64,000 nucleotides of DNA from Mucilaginibacter sp. L196 (GCF_009765905.1 NZ_LMUO01000019.1:732418-796417), one strand, 5' to 3'; shown: positions 25,990 to 35,702, counted from the stretch's first letter. Program-made: numbers and translations. Notes: generated from the letters alone by a model not told the origin.

Positions 25990-27348
25990 ATGTGGTATAA
26001 TAACATACTCGAAACTATTGGACACACGCCCTTGGTGCGCTTAAATAAGGTTACCAAAGATATACCTGCGACAATTTTAGCCAAAATTGAAACTACTAAT
26101 CCCGGTAACTCCATAAAAGACCGCATGGCTCTTAAGATGATTGAGGATGCCGAAAAGAGTGGTAAATTAAAACCCGGTGGAACTATAATTGAAGGTACAT
26201 CCGGTAACACAGGTATGGGCCTGGCCATTGCTGCTGTAATAAAGGGCTATAAGTGTATTTTTACAAGTACTGATAAGCAATCAAAAGAAAAATTTGATGC
26301 CTTACGTGCTTTTGGTGCCGAGGTTATTGTTTGCCCTACCAATGTTGAACCCGAAGATCCACGATCTTATTATTCAGTATCATCACGTTTAGAACGTGAG
26401 GTGCCTAATTCATGGAAGCCTAACCAATATGATAACCTTTCAAATTCACAGGCACATTATGAATCTACTGGCCCCGAAATATGGGAACAGACCGACGGTA
26501 AAGTAACACACGTAGTTGCGGGTGTTGGCACCGGCGGAACATTATCGGGTATTGCCAGATATTTGAAAGAGAAAAACCCCGCTATAAAAGTGTTGGGTAT
26601 TGATACTTATGGCTCTGTATTTAAAAAATATAAAGAGACCGGTATTTTTGATAAAAATGAGATATACCCGTACATCACCGAAGGCATAGGCGAAGATTTT
26701 TTACCAGCCAACGTTGATTTTAGCCTGATTGATCACTTTGAAAAAGTAACTGATAAGGATGCCGCATTAATGACTCGTGAGATAGCACGCAAGGAAGGTA
26801 TTTTTGCAGGTAACTCAACAGGATCAGCTGTGGCAGGTGTGCTGCAGATGAAGGATATGTTTAAAGAGGGTGATGTGGTAGTGATCATCTTCCCGGACCA
26901 TGGTACACGTTATTTAGGTAAAATGTACAATGATGATTGGTTGCGAGATCGCGGATTTTTGAAAGACGGAAAACTAACAGCCCGTGATATCATCTCCAAA
27001 AAAGAAAGCCAGGAAATCGTTACCATTGATTGCGAAAAATCAGTGTTGGAAGCAATTAATACGATTAAATCACTGAATATTTCACAAATCCCTGTTACGC
27101 AAAAAGGTATGGTGATAGGTAAAATTACTGAAAGTGATATTTTAGATGCCCTGCTGGAAAATCCATCATTGAAATCTCAACCTATAAAAAATATTACAAC
27201 TAGTCCGTTCCCTTTTGTGGATTTGAATACATCGATAGACAGAATTTCAGCTATGATTAATAAAGATAACATAGCCGTTTTGGTTGAATCTGAAGGCAAT
27301 ATTGAGATCATTACCCAATACGATATTATAAACGCGATATCCGCATAA
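25990..27348 (+). CDS. cystathionine beta-synthase-like PLP enzyme with CBS pair
   Basis: A 452-residue two-part protein. Residues 1-320 are a fold-II PLP enzyme: the PLP lysine in PGNSIKDRMALKMI, the substrate loop EGTSGNTGMGLA and the glycine-rich GVGTGGTLSGIARY. Residues 335-452 are two CBS modules (SQIPVTQKGMVIGKITESDI). It should condense serine or O-acetylserine with homocysteine or sulfide, with the CBS pair regulating activity. It differs from plain CysK in length and tail. Confidence 0.92.
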   Translation: MWYNNILETIGHTPLVRLNKVTKDIPATILAKIETTNPGNSIKDRMALKMIEDAEKSGKLKPGGTIIEGTSGNTGMGLAIAAVIKGYKCIFTSTDKQSKEKFDALRAFGAEVIVCPTNVEPEDPRSYYSVSSRLEREVPNSWKPNQYDNLSNSQAHYESTGPEIWEQTDGKVTHVVAGVGTGGTLSGIARYLKEKNPAIKVLGIDTYGSVFKKYKETGIFDKNEIYPYITEGIGEDFLPANVDFSLIDHFEKVTDKDAALMTREIARKEGIFAGNSTGSAVAGVLQMKDMFKEGDVVVIIFPDHGTRYLGKMYNDDWLRDRGFLKDGKLTARDIISKKESQEIVTIDCEKSVLEAINTIKSLNISQIPVTQKGMVIGKITESDILDALLENPSLKSQPIKNITTSPFPFVDLNTSIDRISAMINKDNIAVLVESEGNIEIITQYDIINAISA

Positions 27349-27368
27349 TTGCAATATGTTATTTTTTG

Positions 27369-27405
27369 AAAAAAGGTGCCAGGAGATTAATTCTGCACCT
27401 TTTTT
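27369..27405 (+). terminator. terminator after the cystathionine synthase gene
   Basis: AAAAAAGGTGC and GCACCTTTTTT pair perfectly around a 15-bp loop. Confidence 0.8.
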
Positions 27406-27502
27406 ATTTGAAGGATATTCATAACATCATTTTACCAATTTTGCATAATGTAATGCTAATCAGGCTTAATTAAACTAAAGTAGAAATTAAACATTTATTC
27501 AT

Positions 27503-27510
27503 TACGTTTG
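27503..27510 (+). promoter_or_regulatory. -7 box for the fucosidase gene
   Basis: TACGTTTG matches TANNTTTG, 14 bp before the ATG. No matching -33 box. Confidence 0.4.
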
Positions 27511-27524
27511 GGCAAACCTATTTT

Positions 27525-28886
27525 ATGATGAAGAAACTACTTGTATTGCTATTGTTGATTTGCATAGCATCTCCAACATTGTTTGCGCAAACTAAAATGA
27601 TTGGTAACGAAACTGATGCGCAAAAAGAGCAGCGCATGGAGTGGTGGAAGGACGCACGTTTTGGAATGTTTATTCACTTTGGTTTGTATTCAGAAGCTGC
27701 ACGGCATGAATGGGTAAAGAGTAATGAAGGTATGACCAATGAGCAATACCAAAAGTATTTCGATCAATTTAATCCAGATCTGTTCGATCCCGTAAAATGG
27801 GCGAAGGAAGCTAAAGCAGCAGGAATGAAATACGCTGTTTTAACCACTAAGCATCATGAAGGCTTTTGTTTATTTGATTCAAAATACACAGATTATAAGG
27901 CTACTAATACCCCCGCTAAACGCGACCTTGTAAGGGAATATGTTAATGCTTTCAGGGCTCAGGGATTAAAGGTGGGATTTTATTATTCGCTATTGGATTG
28001 GCACCACCCGGATTATACAATGGATAATGTGCATCCTCTGGTTCATAGTGATACCACCAAAGCTAATTATGCACGTTTGAATAAAGGTCGTGATATGGCA
28101 AAATATCGCCAGTATATGCGTAACCAAATAACAGAGTTATTAACCAATTATGGTAAAATAGATGTAATCTGGCTGGATTGGTCATGGTCAAAGGCTGACC
28201 AGAAACGAGGTGTTGGTAAAGGTGCAAACGATTGGGGATCGGTAGAGTTAGTTAAACTGATAAGAAAATTACAGCCGGGCATCATAATTAATAATAGGCT
28301 TGATCTTGCCGATTATAAAGACGGTGCTGATTTTGAAACACCTGAACAGGTAAGTTCCGCCGAACTATTACCTTATCGCGGCCGAACTTGGGAAACTTGC
28401 CAAACATTTTCAGGTTCGTGGGGATATTATCGGGATGAGAATACCTGGAAAACACATAGGAAGTTACTTGATCTGCTAATTACATCAGTAAGTAACGGTG
28501 GTAACCTGATACTTAACGTAGGGCCAACTGCTCGCGGTGAGTTTGATTATAGGGCAACAAATGCACTTGATAGTATGGCTTACTGGATGCATGCAAACAG
28601 CAGAGCTATATATAATTGTACTTTCGCTCCCGACAGCTTTAAGGTGCCCGAAGGAACAAAACTGACTTATAATAAAGCAGCCAAACGTTTATATATTCAC
28701 CTGTACGATTATCCAAAAGGGAAATTAATATTACCAGGATATAAGGGCAAAGTTAAATACGCGCAATTTCTGAATGATGCTTCGGAAATCTTATATAAAG
28801 ATTCGGGTAGCGATGATCTGGTATTAACATTACCGGTTAAAAAGCCGCCTTATGAGATCCCAGTAATTGAAGTGATGCTGCAATAA
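27525..28886 (+). CDS. alpha-L-fucosidase, GH29
   Basis: A 453-residue exported glycosidase. A signal sequence ends at about LFAQ (residue 22). The GH29 features WWKDARFGMFIHFGLYS, LTTKHHEGFCLFDSKYTDY and the nucleophile Asp in IDVIWLDWSW are present, with NGGNLILNVGPTARGEF later. It removes terminal alpha-L-fucose by a retaining mechanism, probably in the periplasm. It stands alone and is not part of a visible SusCD locus. MMKK allows the start to be one codon later. Confidence 0.93.
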   Translation: MMKKLLVLLLLICIASPTLFAQTKMIGNETDAQKEQRMEWWKDARFGMFIHFGLYSEAARHEWVKSNEGMTNEQYQKYFDQFNPDLFDPVKWAKEAKAAGMKYAVLTTKHHEGFCLFDSKYTDYKATNTPAKRDLVREYVNAFRAQGLKVGFYYSLLDWHHPDYTMDNVHPLVHSDTTKANYARLNKGRDMAKYRQYMRNQITELLTNYGKIDVIWLDWSWSKADQKRGVGKGANDWGSVELVKLIRKLQPGIIINNRLDLADYKDGADFETPEQVSSAELLPYRGRTWETCQTFSGSWGYYRDENTWKTHRKLLDLLITSVSNGGNLILNVGPTARGEFDYRATNALDSMAYWMHANSRAIYNCTFAPDSFKVPEGTKLTYNKAAKRLYIHLYDYPKGKLILPGYKGKVKYAQFLNDASEILYKDSGSDDLVLTLPVKKPPYEIPVIEVMLQ

Positions 28887-28887
28887 C

Positions 28888-30441
28888 TTATTCTAGCAAT
28901 TTTTTAGCTCTTTCATGCTGGTAAATATAGTTGATCATCCTGCTTGGTTTGGTTAGGAGGTAGACAGTTGTTCCTTTTTCTCGTGCAAGCGGGTTATCAA
29001 CTTCGCCAATTTTTTTATAGCTCTGTACATATGGCGCAAGCCTTTTGGTTACATTATCATCGTCATCAATATAAATGATGTAATCGGGGTTTAGTGATGG
29101 AGGTGTCCATAGCGTAAAGCTACTATCGAGGCTGTACACATCAGGTAAATTATAAAGTTTGCCAAAATGGTGTATTGCTCCCGCTTCGCCATAATTATCA
29201 GCCCAAATAATGGTGCGTTTTTGTTGGTCTGGAGTAAGTGTGTTGTAGGTATCTGCAACCTTTTTACTCATTTCATCCCAGCCGAACATATCTCCATAAT
29301 CCTGTGTTGTGGGGTGCTTTTGGTGATCTTCCCAGATCACTACAAAATCTAAAAATGAATTATATTTTCTATTAAACTCAAAAAATGATAGCGTTTGGTT
29401 TAATGGTAATATAGGCAGTAGCATCGGGAAAATTGGCAGGCTTGGTATTATCAGAACAACAAACGTTAATGTACGTAACTGGTATTTGTTGTTTTTAATC
29501 CACCTCTCAATGCCAAAACCACCTGCGGCAAACAGCATGGGGTAGGCGCCAAAAAGGTAATAGTTCTTACCGCTCATCTCCATCAAGAAAAGAAAAATTG
29601 CCACGTAAGCAAACGCCAAAAATTGGTATTTGCGTAACTTAAATGAAAATATCAGGAAAAAGAAACCAGTGAGCCATAAAATAATAAAACTACCATTTAC
29701 CAATAATTGCTGACTTATAAAATCCGATGGCTTAATATAATCCAGCTGCGTTTTACGCAACGTACTCATATGCGTTATAACCGGTAAATGATGCTGGAAT
29801 TGCCAAATTACGTTAGGGATAAATAAAATCACTGCTACAAATGTCGCACCTAACACATGTTTGTTAAATAGTAACCGGCGTTGCTTGGTAAATAATAAGC
29901 CAATAACCAGGGCAAATGCAAAAAAGCCCATGGTATATTTAGTGAGTAGCCCTAAGCCTATTGCAATGCCAATAAAGTAAAGATATTTTACCGAAGACGA
30001 ATTGATATACTTTACAATCAGGTAAACGGTTAAGACCCACCAAAATTGATCGAAGATTACAGGTTGAAGTAAATATTCGCTTGCAACAAATGAAGGCGCG
30101 AGTATGATTCCTAAACAAGCTAATGCAATAGCAAATTTACGCCCTCCTAATTCAACGGTTATTAGGCCCGTGAACCAAACAATAAGCCCGGCAAATACGG
30201 TGCAAAATACCCGTGTGGCAAAAATGGAATCACCAAATAGAGTGGAGGATACTTTTGCAATTACAGCTATAACTGGTGGTACTTCTTTGTATCCCCATGC
30301 TAAATGATCGCCAAGTGCCAGGTGTAAAAGTTCATCGCGCTGAAAGCCAAAATGTGGCATGGCGAACAGGTTTAATACAACTTTTATGGCAACAAATACG
30401 AGTATAAAACCAGCATAAGTCGATCGTCTATTTTGGTACAT
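28888..30441 (-). CDS. GT39-like membrane glycosyltransferase
   Basis: A 517-residue integral membrane protein with about ten hydrophobic helices and a soluble C-terminal domain from residue 370. The first periplasmic loop carries the GT-C acidic motif (FGFQRDELLHLALGDHLAWG), where the Asp-Glu pair is catalytic in the ArnT/PMT family. It would transfer a sugar from a polyprenyl-phosphate carrier to an unknown acceptor. It ends convergently 2 bp from the fucosidase gene. Confidence 0.87.
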   Translation of the reverse strand: MYQNRRSTYAGFILVFVAIKVVLNLFAMPHFGFQRDELLHLALGDHLAWGYKEVPPVIAVIAKVSSTLFGDSIFATRVFCTVFAGLIVWFTGLITVELGGRKFAIALACLGIILAPSFVASEYLLQPVIFDQFWWVLTVYLIVKYINSSSVKYLYFIGIAIGLGLLTKYTMGFFAFALVIGLLFTKQRRLLFNKHVLGATFVAVILFIPNVIWQFQHHLPVITHMSTLRKTQLDYIKPSDFISQQLLVNGSFIILWLTGFFFLIFSFKLRKYQFLAFAYVAIFLFLMEMSGKNYYLFGAYPMLFAAGGFGIERWIKNNKYQLRTLTFVVLIIPSLPIFPMLLPILPLNQTLSFFEFNRKYNSFLDFVVIWEDHQKHPTTQDYGDMFGWDEMSKKVADTYNTLTPDQQKRTIIWADNYGEAGAIHHFGKLYNLPDVYSLDSSFTLWTPPSLNPDYIIYIDDDDNVTKRLAPYVQSYKKIGEVDNPLAREKGTTVYLLTKPSRMINYIYQHERAKKLLE

Positions 30442-30515
30442 GAATTTTTTTAGGTGACTAAAGATATGTTTTTAAGTCGAGAAGCTGAAAGGTTAAAGGA
30501 TGACGATTAAAGTAA

Positions 30516-30551
30516 AAAGGCTAAAGATATGAATAACAACCTTTAGCCTTT
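30516..30551. repeat. hairpin between murA and the GT39 gene
   Basis: AAAGGCTAAAG (30516-30526) and CTTTAGCCTTT (30541-30551) are exact inverses; further AAAG/CTTT words extend both sides. It could end murA transcription or be a word-repeat element. Confidence 0.5.
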
Positions 30552-30573
30552 CTCCTTTAATTTTTACCTTCTC

Positions 30574-31881
30574 TTAAATTCGTTTAATATCAGCGCCTAA
30601 TGCTATTAAGCGTTCGTCGATATGCTGATAACCACGTTCTATTTGCTCAATATTATAAATGGTTGATTTCCCTTGTGCCGATAAGGCAGCAATCAATAAA
30701 GAAACACCTGCACGAATATCAGGCGATGTCATCGAGATACCACGAAGCTTAACCTGATGGTCTAAACCGATTACTGTTGCACGATGCGGATCACAAAGAA
30801 TGATCTGGGCGCCCATATCCAATAATTTATCCACAAAGAATAAACGGCTCTCAAACATTTTTTGATGGATCAGCACTGATCCTTTAGCTTGTATGGCTAC
30901 AACCAGTACAATGCTTAGCAAGTCAGGAGTGAAGCCTGGCCATGGTGAATCAGCAATAGTCATGATAGAACCATCAATGAATGTTTCAATTTCGTAATGT
31001 TCCTGTGCGGGAATGTAAATATCATCGCCCCTGAGTTCCAGTTGAATACCTAAGCGACGAAATACATCCGGAATCATCCCTAACTCTTTGTAGTGAACAT
31101 CCTTAATAGTGATCTCCGAACCCGTCATGGCTGCTAAACCAATAAATGAGCCAATCTCAATCATATCCGGCAACATTCTATGCTCTGTTCCACCTAAATA
31201 TTTCACACCCTCAATAGTCAGCAGGTTTGAACCAATGCCGGATATTTTTGCACCCATACGGTTAAGCATTTTGCAAAGCTGTTGCAAGTAAGGTTCGCAG
31301 GCGGCATTATATATAGTTGTTGTGCCTTCGGCTAATACTGCTGCCATTACAATGTTGGCAGTACCGGTTACTGATGCTTCGTCCAGCAACATATAAGTGC
31401 CTTTTAAATTAGAGGCATCTACATTAAAAAATCCGTTTTCAGGATTGTAAGTAAATTGTGCGCCAAGTTTTTCAAAACCAAGGAAGTGTGTATCCAATCT
31501 ACGGCGACCTATTTTATCGCCCCCTGGTTTAGGAATTGATGCTTTACCAAAGCGGGCCAAAAGCGGGCCGACTATCATGATAGAGCCACGAAGGCCACCA
31601 CCTTTTGATTTAAATGCTTCCGATACAAAAAAGTCTTGATCGATATTTTTAGCTTCAAAGCTATAAGTGTCGGGCGCTAAACGCTCAACCGTTACACCCA
31701 TATCACCAAGCAATTCAATCAACTTGTTTACATCTTTAATATCAGGAATATTACTGACGGTAACTTTTTCGGCAGTTAGTAAAACTGCCGAAAGTATTTG
31801 TAAAGCTTCGTTTTTTGCACCCTGCGGGGTTATTTCGCCTTTTAAGCGCTTGCCACCAATTATTTCAAAGGCGTTATCCAT
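30574..31881 (-). CDS. murA: UDP-N-acetylglucosamine 1-carboxyvinyltransferase
   Basis: A 435-residue cytoplasmic enzyme that adds enolpyruvate from PEP to UDP-GlcNAc, the first committed peptidoglycan step. The KNEALQIL and RGSIMIVGPLLARFG blocks identify it. The active-site loop reads PGGDKIGRRRLDTH: Asp122 stands where E. coli MurA has Cys115, the residue alkylated by fosfomycin. That change is known from intrinsically fosfomycin-insensitive MurA of other lineages, and activity is kept. The next gene upstream on this strand is the DUF4290 gene. Confidence 0.95.
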   Translation of the reverse strand: MDNAFEIIGGKRLKGEITPQGAKNEALQILSAVLLTAEKVTVSNIPDIKDVNKLIELLGDMGVTVERLAPDTYSFEAKNIDQDFFVSEAFKSKGGGLRGSIMIVGPLLARFGKASIPKPGGDKIGRRRLDTHFLGFEKLGAQFTYNPENGFFNVDASNLKGTYMLLDEASVTGTANIVMAAVLAEGTTTIYNAACEPYLQQLCKMLNRMGAKISGIGSNLLTIEGVKYLGGTEHRMLPDMIEIGSFIGLAAMTGSEITIKDVHYKELGMIPDVFRRLGIQLELRGDDIYIPAQEHYEIETFIDGSIMTIADSPWPGFTPDLLSIVLVVAIQAKGSVLIHQKMFESRLFFVDKLLDMGAQIILCDPHRATVIGLDHQVKLRGISMTSPDIRAGVSLLIAALSAQGKSTIYNIEQIERGYQHIDERLIALGADIKRI

Positions 31882-32020
31882 ATATGTAGAGATTCGTTGT
31901 TAATGGTTCAATATTCATGGCCATTAATGCAATATAAATGGCCTGTTATGCTGCAAAGATTAAAATAAATCCTTGACTAACCATCAACTATCAGCCACGA
32001 AATATGAACAAAAAATACAA

Positions 32021-32770
32021 TTAATATTTGCGTGTGCCGCCTCCGCCACCACCGCCGCTGTTACGGTTACGGTTGTTTTGATTGTTGTTGTTGCGCGGAT
32101 TGTTATTATTTGTGCGTCCACCGCCGCCGCTGCTACCGCCACGGTTATTTTGGTTGGTTCGGCCCCTGTTGTTATTGTTTGTGTTATTTTGAGGCGCAGG
32201 GCGATATTCTACACGGTTTAGGTTAATGCCTTCTTCAGCTTTTAACTCACCACCCGACATTGCATACAGATCTGACAATATACTTTCGTCAGTAACAGAA
32301 TCTTTATTCCATTGTACATAAGCCATTTTCATAAAATTGGCTATGGATTGAATCATGTATTTTTTACGCTCAGGCTCTTCAATAGCCTTAGCCTTTTCAA
32401 TCATCAGCTCAATGGTTTTACCATAGTGCTTGTATTTGATGCGCTGATGGGGGTAACGCAAAGGCTTTGGTTTCATATGCACAGCCTCAGGTGTTGGCTT
32501 TGGATAGGGTGCATCAACATCAATCTGGTAATCAGAGATGATATGCAGGTGATCCCAAAGTTTATGTTTAAAGTCGGCAACATCGCGCAGGTGCGGGTTT
32601 AAAAAGCCCATCAGGTCAATAACTACCTGTGCATAGCGGTTGCGTTCTTCTTTTGTTGGTAACGCTACAATATACTTAACCATATTTTGCACGTTACGGC
32701 CATACTCCGACAGGATTAATTTATTCCTGGTTGAATTATAATCAAATATAGGCGTGTTGTCTTGAGCCAT
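32021..32770 (-). CDS. DUF4290 protein with Asn/Gly/Arg-rich tail
   Basis: A 249-residue protein. Residues 1-175 are a helical, conserved domain (MAQDNTPIFDYNSTRNKL at the start) found as DUF4290 in Bacteroidota. Residues 190-249 are low complexity, almost only Asn, Gly and Arg with GGGGGGG near the end, like RGG-type RNA-binding tails. Function is unknown. The tail makes strong antisense ORFs on the plus strand, which are not genes. It has the best promoter in the window. Confidence 0.88.
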   Translation of the reverse strand: MAQDNTPIFDYNSTRNKLILSEYGRNVQNMVKYIVALPTKEERNRYAQVVIDLMGFLNPHLRDVADFKHKLWDHLHIISDYQIDVDAPYPKPTPEAVHMKPKPLRYPHQRIKYKHYGKTIELMIEKAKAIEEPERKKYMIQSIANFMKMAYVQWNKDSVTDESILSDLYAMSGGELKAEEGINLNRVEYRPAPQNNTNNNNRGRTNQNNRGGSSGGGGRTNNNNPRNNNNQNNRNRNSGGGGGGGTRKY

Positions 32771-32873
32771 ATAATTTTATGTTTTATGAAAGTTTTAAAT
32801 TTAGCCAGGAATCTTTCCCGGATTGAACGGTACAGACGGCTAAAAATTGAATTATTATTTTAACGAAGAAGCA

Positions 32874-32904
32874 CAAATGTAATGTATTGCATCCAAACAA
32901 CAAA
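32874..32904 (-). promoter_or_regulatory. consensus Bacteroidota promoter for DUF4290 gene
   Basis: On the minus strand: TTTG (32901-32904), 19 bp, TACATTTG (32874-32881). Exact match in both boxes and spacing. It implies a leader of about 100 nt. Confidence 0.7.
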
Positions 32905-32985
32905 ATTGATAATTAAGGATTTATGTTTAGATATAAAAGATTAGTTAAATATTGCAAATATGGCAGAGCGTAGGGCGAAATTAAT

Positions 32986-33057
32986 TAGCGCTTAATATAA
33001 ATGACAAACTAGCGTTAAGTATAAATTGTAAATTAGCGTTAGAAAAATACTATAAAT
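32986..33057. repeat. three tandem 24-bp repeats before the epimerase
   Basis: Units start at 32986, 33010 and 33034, each with TAGCG(T/C)TAA and a TATAAAT word; the third is diverged and runs into the ATG. The 24-bp period suggests iterated binding sites or simple duplication. Confidence 0.7.
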
Positions 33058-34168
33058 GGCAGAGCAAGTTAAGATCATCAAAATTGATATTTACAGGTTT
33101 AGTATACCGATGGTGCCGTTTACCATTGCAACGGGCACAATGGATCATGCGCAGAATGTGTTTATACGGGTGCATACCGATGCCGGATTTTACGGTGTAG
33201 GGGAGTGCTCGGCTTTTCCGATGATTGTTGGCGAAACACAAGATACCTGCTTAGTAATGGCTCGAGAGTTTGCTAAGTTATGGATTGGTATGGAGGCTTT
33301 GGATATTGAGTGCCGACTAAAACAGTTAGATGATTTTGCTGCTGGAAACACCACTATAAAAAGTGCTTTCGATATGGCGCTTTATGATATTGCCGCCAAA
33401 AATGCGAATGTTCCCTTATATCAGTTTCTGAATGGATTGAGGCGGATTGTAGAAACAGATATTACCATAGGTATTGCCAGCCCGGAAGAAATGGCCAAAA
33501 AGGCTAAAGAATTTAAAAGCTTAGGAGCTAAAATATTAAAAGTAAAACTAGGTAAGGGAGCTGTTGAGGATATTAAACGGATAAAACATATCCGTAAAGT
33601 TGTGGGTAACGATATGAAGATTCGCATCGATGCTAACCAGGGCTGGAGTTTTGATGCAGCGGTTTTTGCTTTGCAGAGTTTGGGCGATTATGATATTGAA
33701 TTTTGCGAACAGCCTATGCGCTCGTGGAAGGATGATCGCCTGCCCGAGTTAATGCGCCTATCACCGGTTAAAATTATGGCTGATGAAAGTGTTTATAATC
33801 ACCACGATGCCAGGAGGCAGATCAATAGTCGCTCGTGCGATTATATTAATATCAAGCTGGCAAAATCAGGCGGGATATTCGAAGCTATAAAAATTCATGA
33901 TGTAGCTGCTGAGAAGGGTATTGCATGTATGATGGGTGGTATGCTGGAGAGCCGTATCGCTTTGAGTGCTAAATTGCATTTTGTATATGCCAGTCCCAAC
34001 ATTAAGTTTTACGATATGGACACCTGCATGCTCGGTCACAAGGTTGATCCATGTGTAGGCGGAGTAACCTATGATGGTTATTTATTAAGTATTAATGATG
34101 CCGTTGGTATTGGAGCTGATGCGGATGAAGCCTTTTTGAAAGGATGTGAGAAGATCGAGATTAAATAA
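33056..34168 (+). CDS. dipeptide epimerase, enolase superfamily
   Basis: A 370-residue TIM-barrel enzyme of the muconate-lactonising/AE-epimerase group. Metal ligands and catalytic lysines are in KILKVKLGKG, RIDANQGW, FCEQPM, IMADESV and NIKLAKSGG. The pattern fits L-Ala-D/L-Glu epimerase, which converts murein-derived dipeptides for recycling. A dipeptidase gene faces it across a shared terminator, consistent with dipeptide use. Exact substrate specificity is uncertain. Confidence 0.88.
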   Translation: MAEQVKIIKIDIYRFSIPMVPFTIATGTMDHAQNVFIRVHTDAGFYGVGECSAFPMIVGETQDTCLVMAREFAKLWIGMEALDIECRLKQLDDFAAGNTTIKSAFDMALYDIAAKNANVPLYQFLNGLRRIVETDITIGIASPEEMAKKAKEFKSLGAKILKVKLGKGAVEDIKRIKHIRKVVGNDMKIRIDANQGWSFDAAVFALQSLGDYDIEFCEQPMRSWKDDRLPELMRLSPVKIMADESVYNHHDARRQINSRSCDYINIKLAKSGGIFEAIKIHDVAAEKGIACMMGGMLESRIALSAKLHFVYASPNIKFYDMDTCMLGHKVDPCVGGVTYDGYLLSINDAVGIGADADEAFLKGCEKIEIK

Positions 34169-34191
34169 TATTTCTATCTTACAGAAATAAG

Positions 34192-34220
34192 AAAGGGCGC
34201 CATTTTAAGACGCCCTTTTT
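34192..34220. terminator. bidirectional terminator, epimerase/dipeptidase
   Basis: AAAGGGCG and CGCCCTTT pair around a short loop, with T5 on the plus strand. It separates two convergent genes. Confidence 0.85.
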
Positions 34221-34223
34221 CTA

Positions 34224-35600
34224 TTATTTACTCTCGCTTAATTCAGCGAAGTATTTATGAAATAATGGGATGGTTTCTATCCCCTTATAATAATTGTATA
34301 TATCATATTTCTCATTTGGCGAGTGCAACGCATCGCTATCCAGTCCAAAGCCCATTAATACGGTTTTGATGCCCAATTCCGCCTCAAACAAAGCTACAAT
34401 TGGGATGCTGCCACCGCCGCGTGTCGGGATAGGCTCTTTTCCGAATGACTCCGCGATTGCTTTTTGCGCTGCTTTGTAGGCAATGCTATCTGTAGGGGTA
34501 ACCACCGGTTCGCCGCCATGATGCGGAGTTACGGTTACTTTTACAGATGCCGGTGCAATGCTTTCAAAATGCTCAGTGAATAATTTAGTGATCTCTTCTG
34601 AAGTTTGGTTAGGTACCAAACGCATCGAAATTTTCGCGTTCGCTTTTGATGGCAATACAGTTTTCGCGCCTTCGCCAATGTAACCACCCCAAATGCCGTT
34701 TACTTCAAGGGTAGGGCGGGTGCCGGTACGCTCTAATGTGCTGTAACCTTTTTCGCCCCAAACTTCGGCTATGTCAAGGTCTTTTTTATATTCTTCCTCA
34801 TCATAAGGCGCAGCGTTAAGCGCGGCACGTTCTTCAGTAGTAAGATTGATCACTTTATCGTAAAAGCCTGGGATGTTAACATGATTATCTTCATCATGTA
34901 ATGAAGCAATCATTTTAGCCAATATAGTTGCCGGATTAGCAACCGCGCCACCATATACACCAGAGTGTAAATCACGATTTGGGCCGACAACTTCAACTTC
35001 TAAATAAGATAACCCACGCAAACCGGTTTCTAACGACGGGTTCTCCATGCTGATCATAGATGTATCGGATATCAGTACCACATCAGCTTTTAAACGGTTC
35101 TTATTTTCTTTAACAAAAATGCCCAGGTTGTTTGATCCAACTTCCTCTTCACCCTCAATCATAAATTTAATATTGCAAGGCAGTGTGTTGGTTTGCATCA
35201 TTAGCTCAAAAGCTTTTACATGCATATAAAACTGTCCTTTATCATCACAAGCGCCACGTGCATATATTTTGCCATCGCGTACGGTTGGTTCAAAAGGTGG
35301 GGTTTTCCATAATTCTAATGGGTCTGCCGGTTGTACGTCATAATGACCATATACTAAAACCGTAGGTTTTGATGCGTCTATTATCTTTTCGCCATAAACA
35401 ATAGGGTATCCTGCTGTTTGGCAAACCTCAACCTTTTCGGCGCCTGCGTCTACAAGTTTTTGAGCAACGTAATCAGCTGTTTTTAAAACTTCGGGTTTGT
35501 ATTTGGGATCAGCGCTTACAGATGGGAAGCGCAATAAGGCAAATAGTTCGTCTAACAAACGCTGTTTGTTAGCTTCTACATACTGTTTTATAGTCTGCAT
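34224..35600 (-). CDS. M20 family dipeptidase
   Basis: A 458-residue cytoplasmic metallopeptidase. The start at 35600 (MQTIKQYVEANK) is chosen because a -7 box lies just upstream, inside the longer reading frame. Zinc ligands and catalytic acids are visible in VYGHYDVQP, YARGACDDKGQ, EGEEEVGSNN and ALHSPNEKYD, with a dimerisation domain between. This set is typical of carnosinase-like M20 dipeptidases releasing amino acids from dipeptides. Confidence 0.92.
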   Translation of the reverse strand: MQTIKQYVEANKQRLLDELFALLRFPSVSADPKYKPEVLKTADYVAQKLVDAGAEKVEVCQTAGYPIVYGEKIIDASKPTVLVYGHYDVQPADPLELWKTPPFEPTVRDGKIYARGACDDKGQFYMHVKAFELMMQTNTLPCNIKFMIEGEEEVGSNNLGIFVKENKNRLKADVVLISDTSMISMENPSLETGLRGLSYLEVEVVGPNRDLHSGVYGGAVANPATILAKMIASLHDEDNHVNIPGFYDKVINLTTEERAALNAAPYDEEEYKKDLDIAEVWGEKGYSTLERTGTRPTLEVNGIWGGYIGEGAKTVLPSKANAKISMRLVPNQTSEEITKLFTEHFESIAPASVKVTVTPHHGGEPVVTPTDSIAYKAAQKAIAESFGKEPIPTRGGGSIPIVALFEAELGIKTVLMGFGLDSDALHSPNEKYDIYNYYKGIETIPLFHKYFAELSESK

Positions 35601-35616
35601 AAATATTGATTTGCTG

Positions 35617-35624
35617 CAAATATA
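35617..35624 (-). promoter_or_regulatory. -7 box for the M20 dipeptidase
   Basis: TATATTTG on the minus strand, 16 bp before the ATG at 35600. TTTA at 35644-35647 sits 19 bp further up as an imperfect -33 box. Confidence 0.5.
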
Positions 35625-35702
35625 CTTTATTGCGGCTGTCATGTAAAGATGAGATGGATTTAATTATCCGATAGCAGACGGGGGTATTTAAAACGAAAAT
35701 GC

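Noticed and set aside
32032..32226. Cys-rich and Ala/Val-rich ORFs on the plus strand
   Set aside because: They are complements of the Asn/Gly codon runs in the DUF4290 tail and have no independent start signals.
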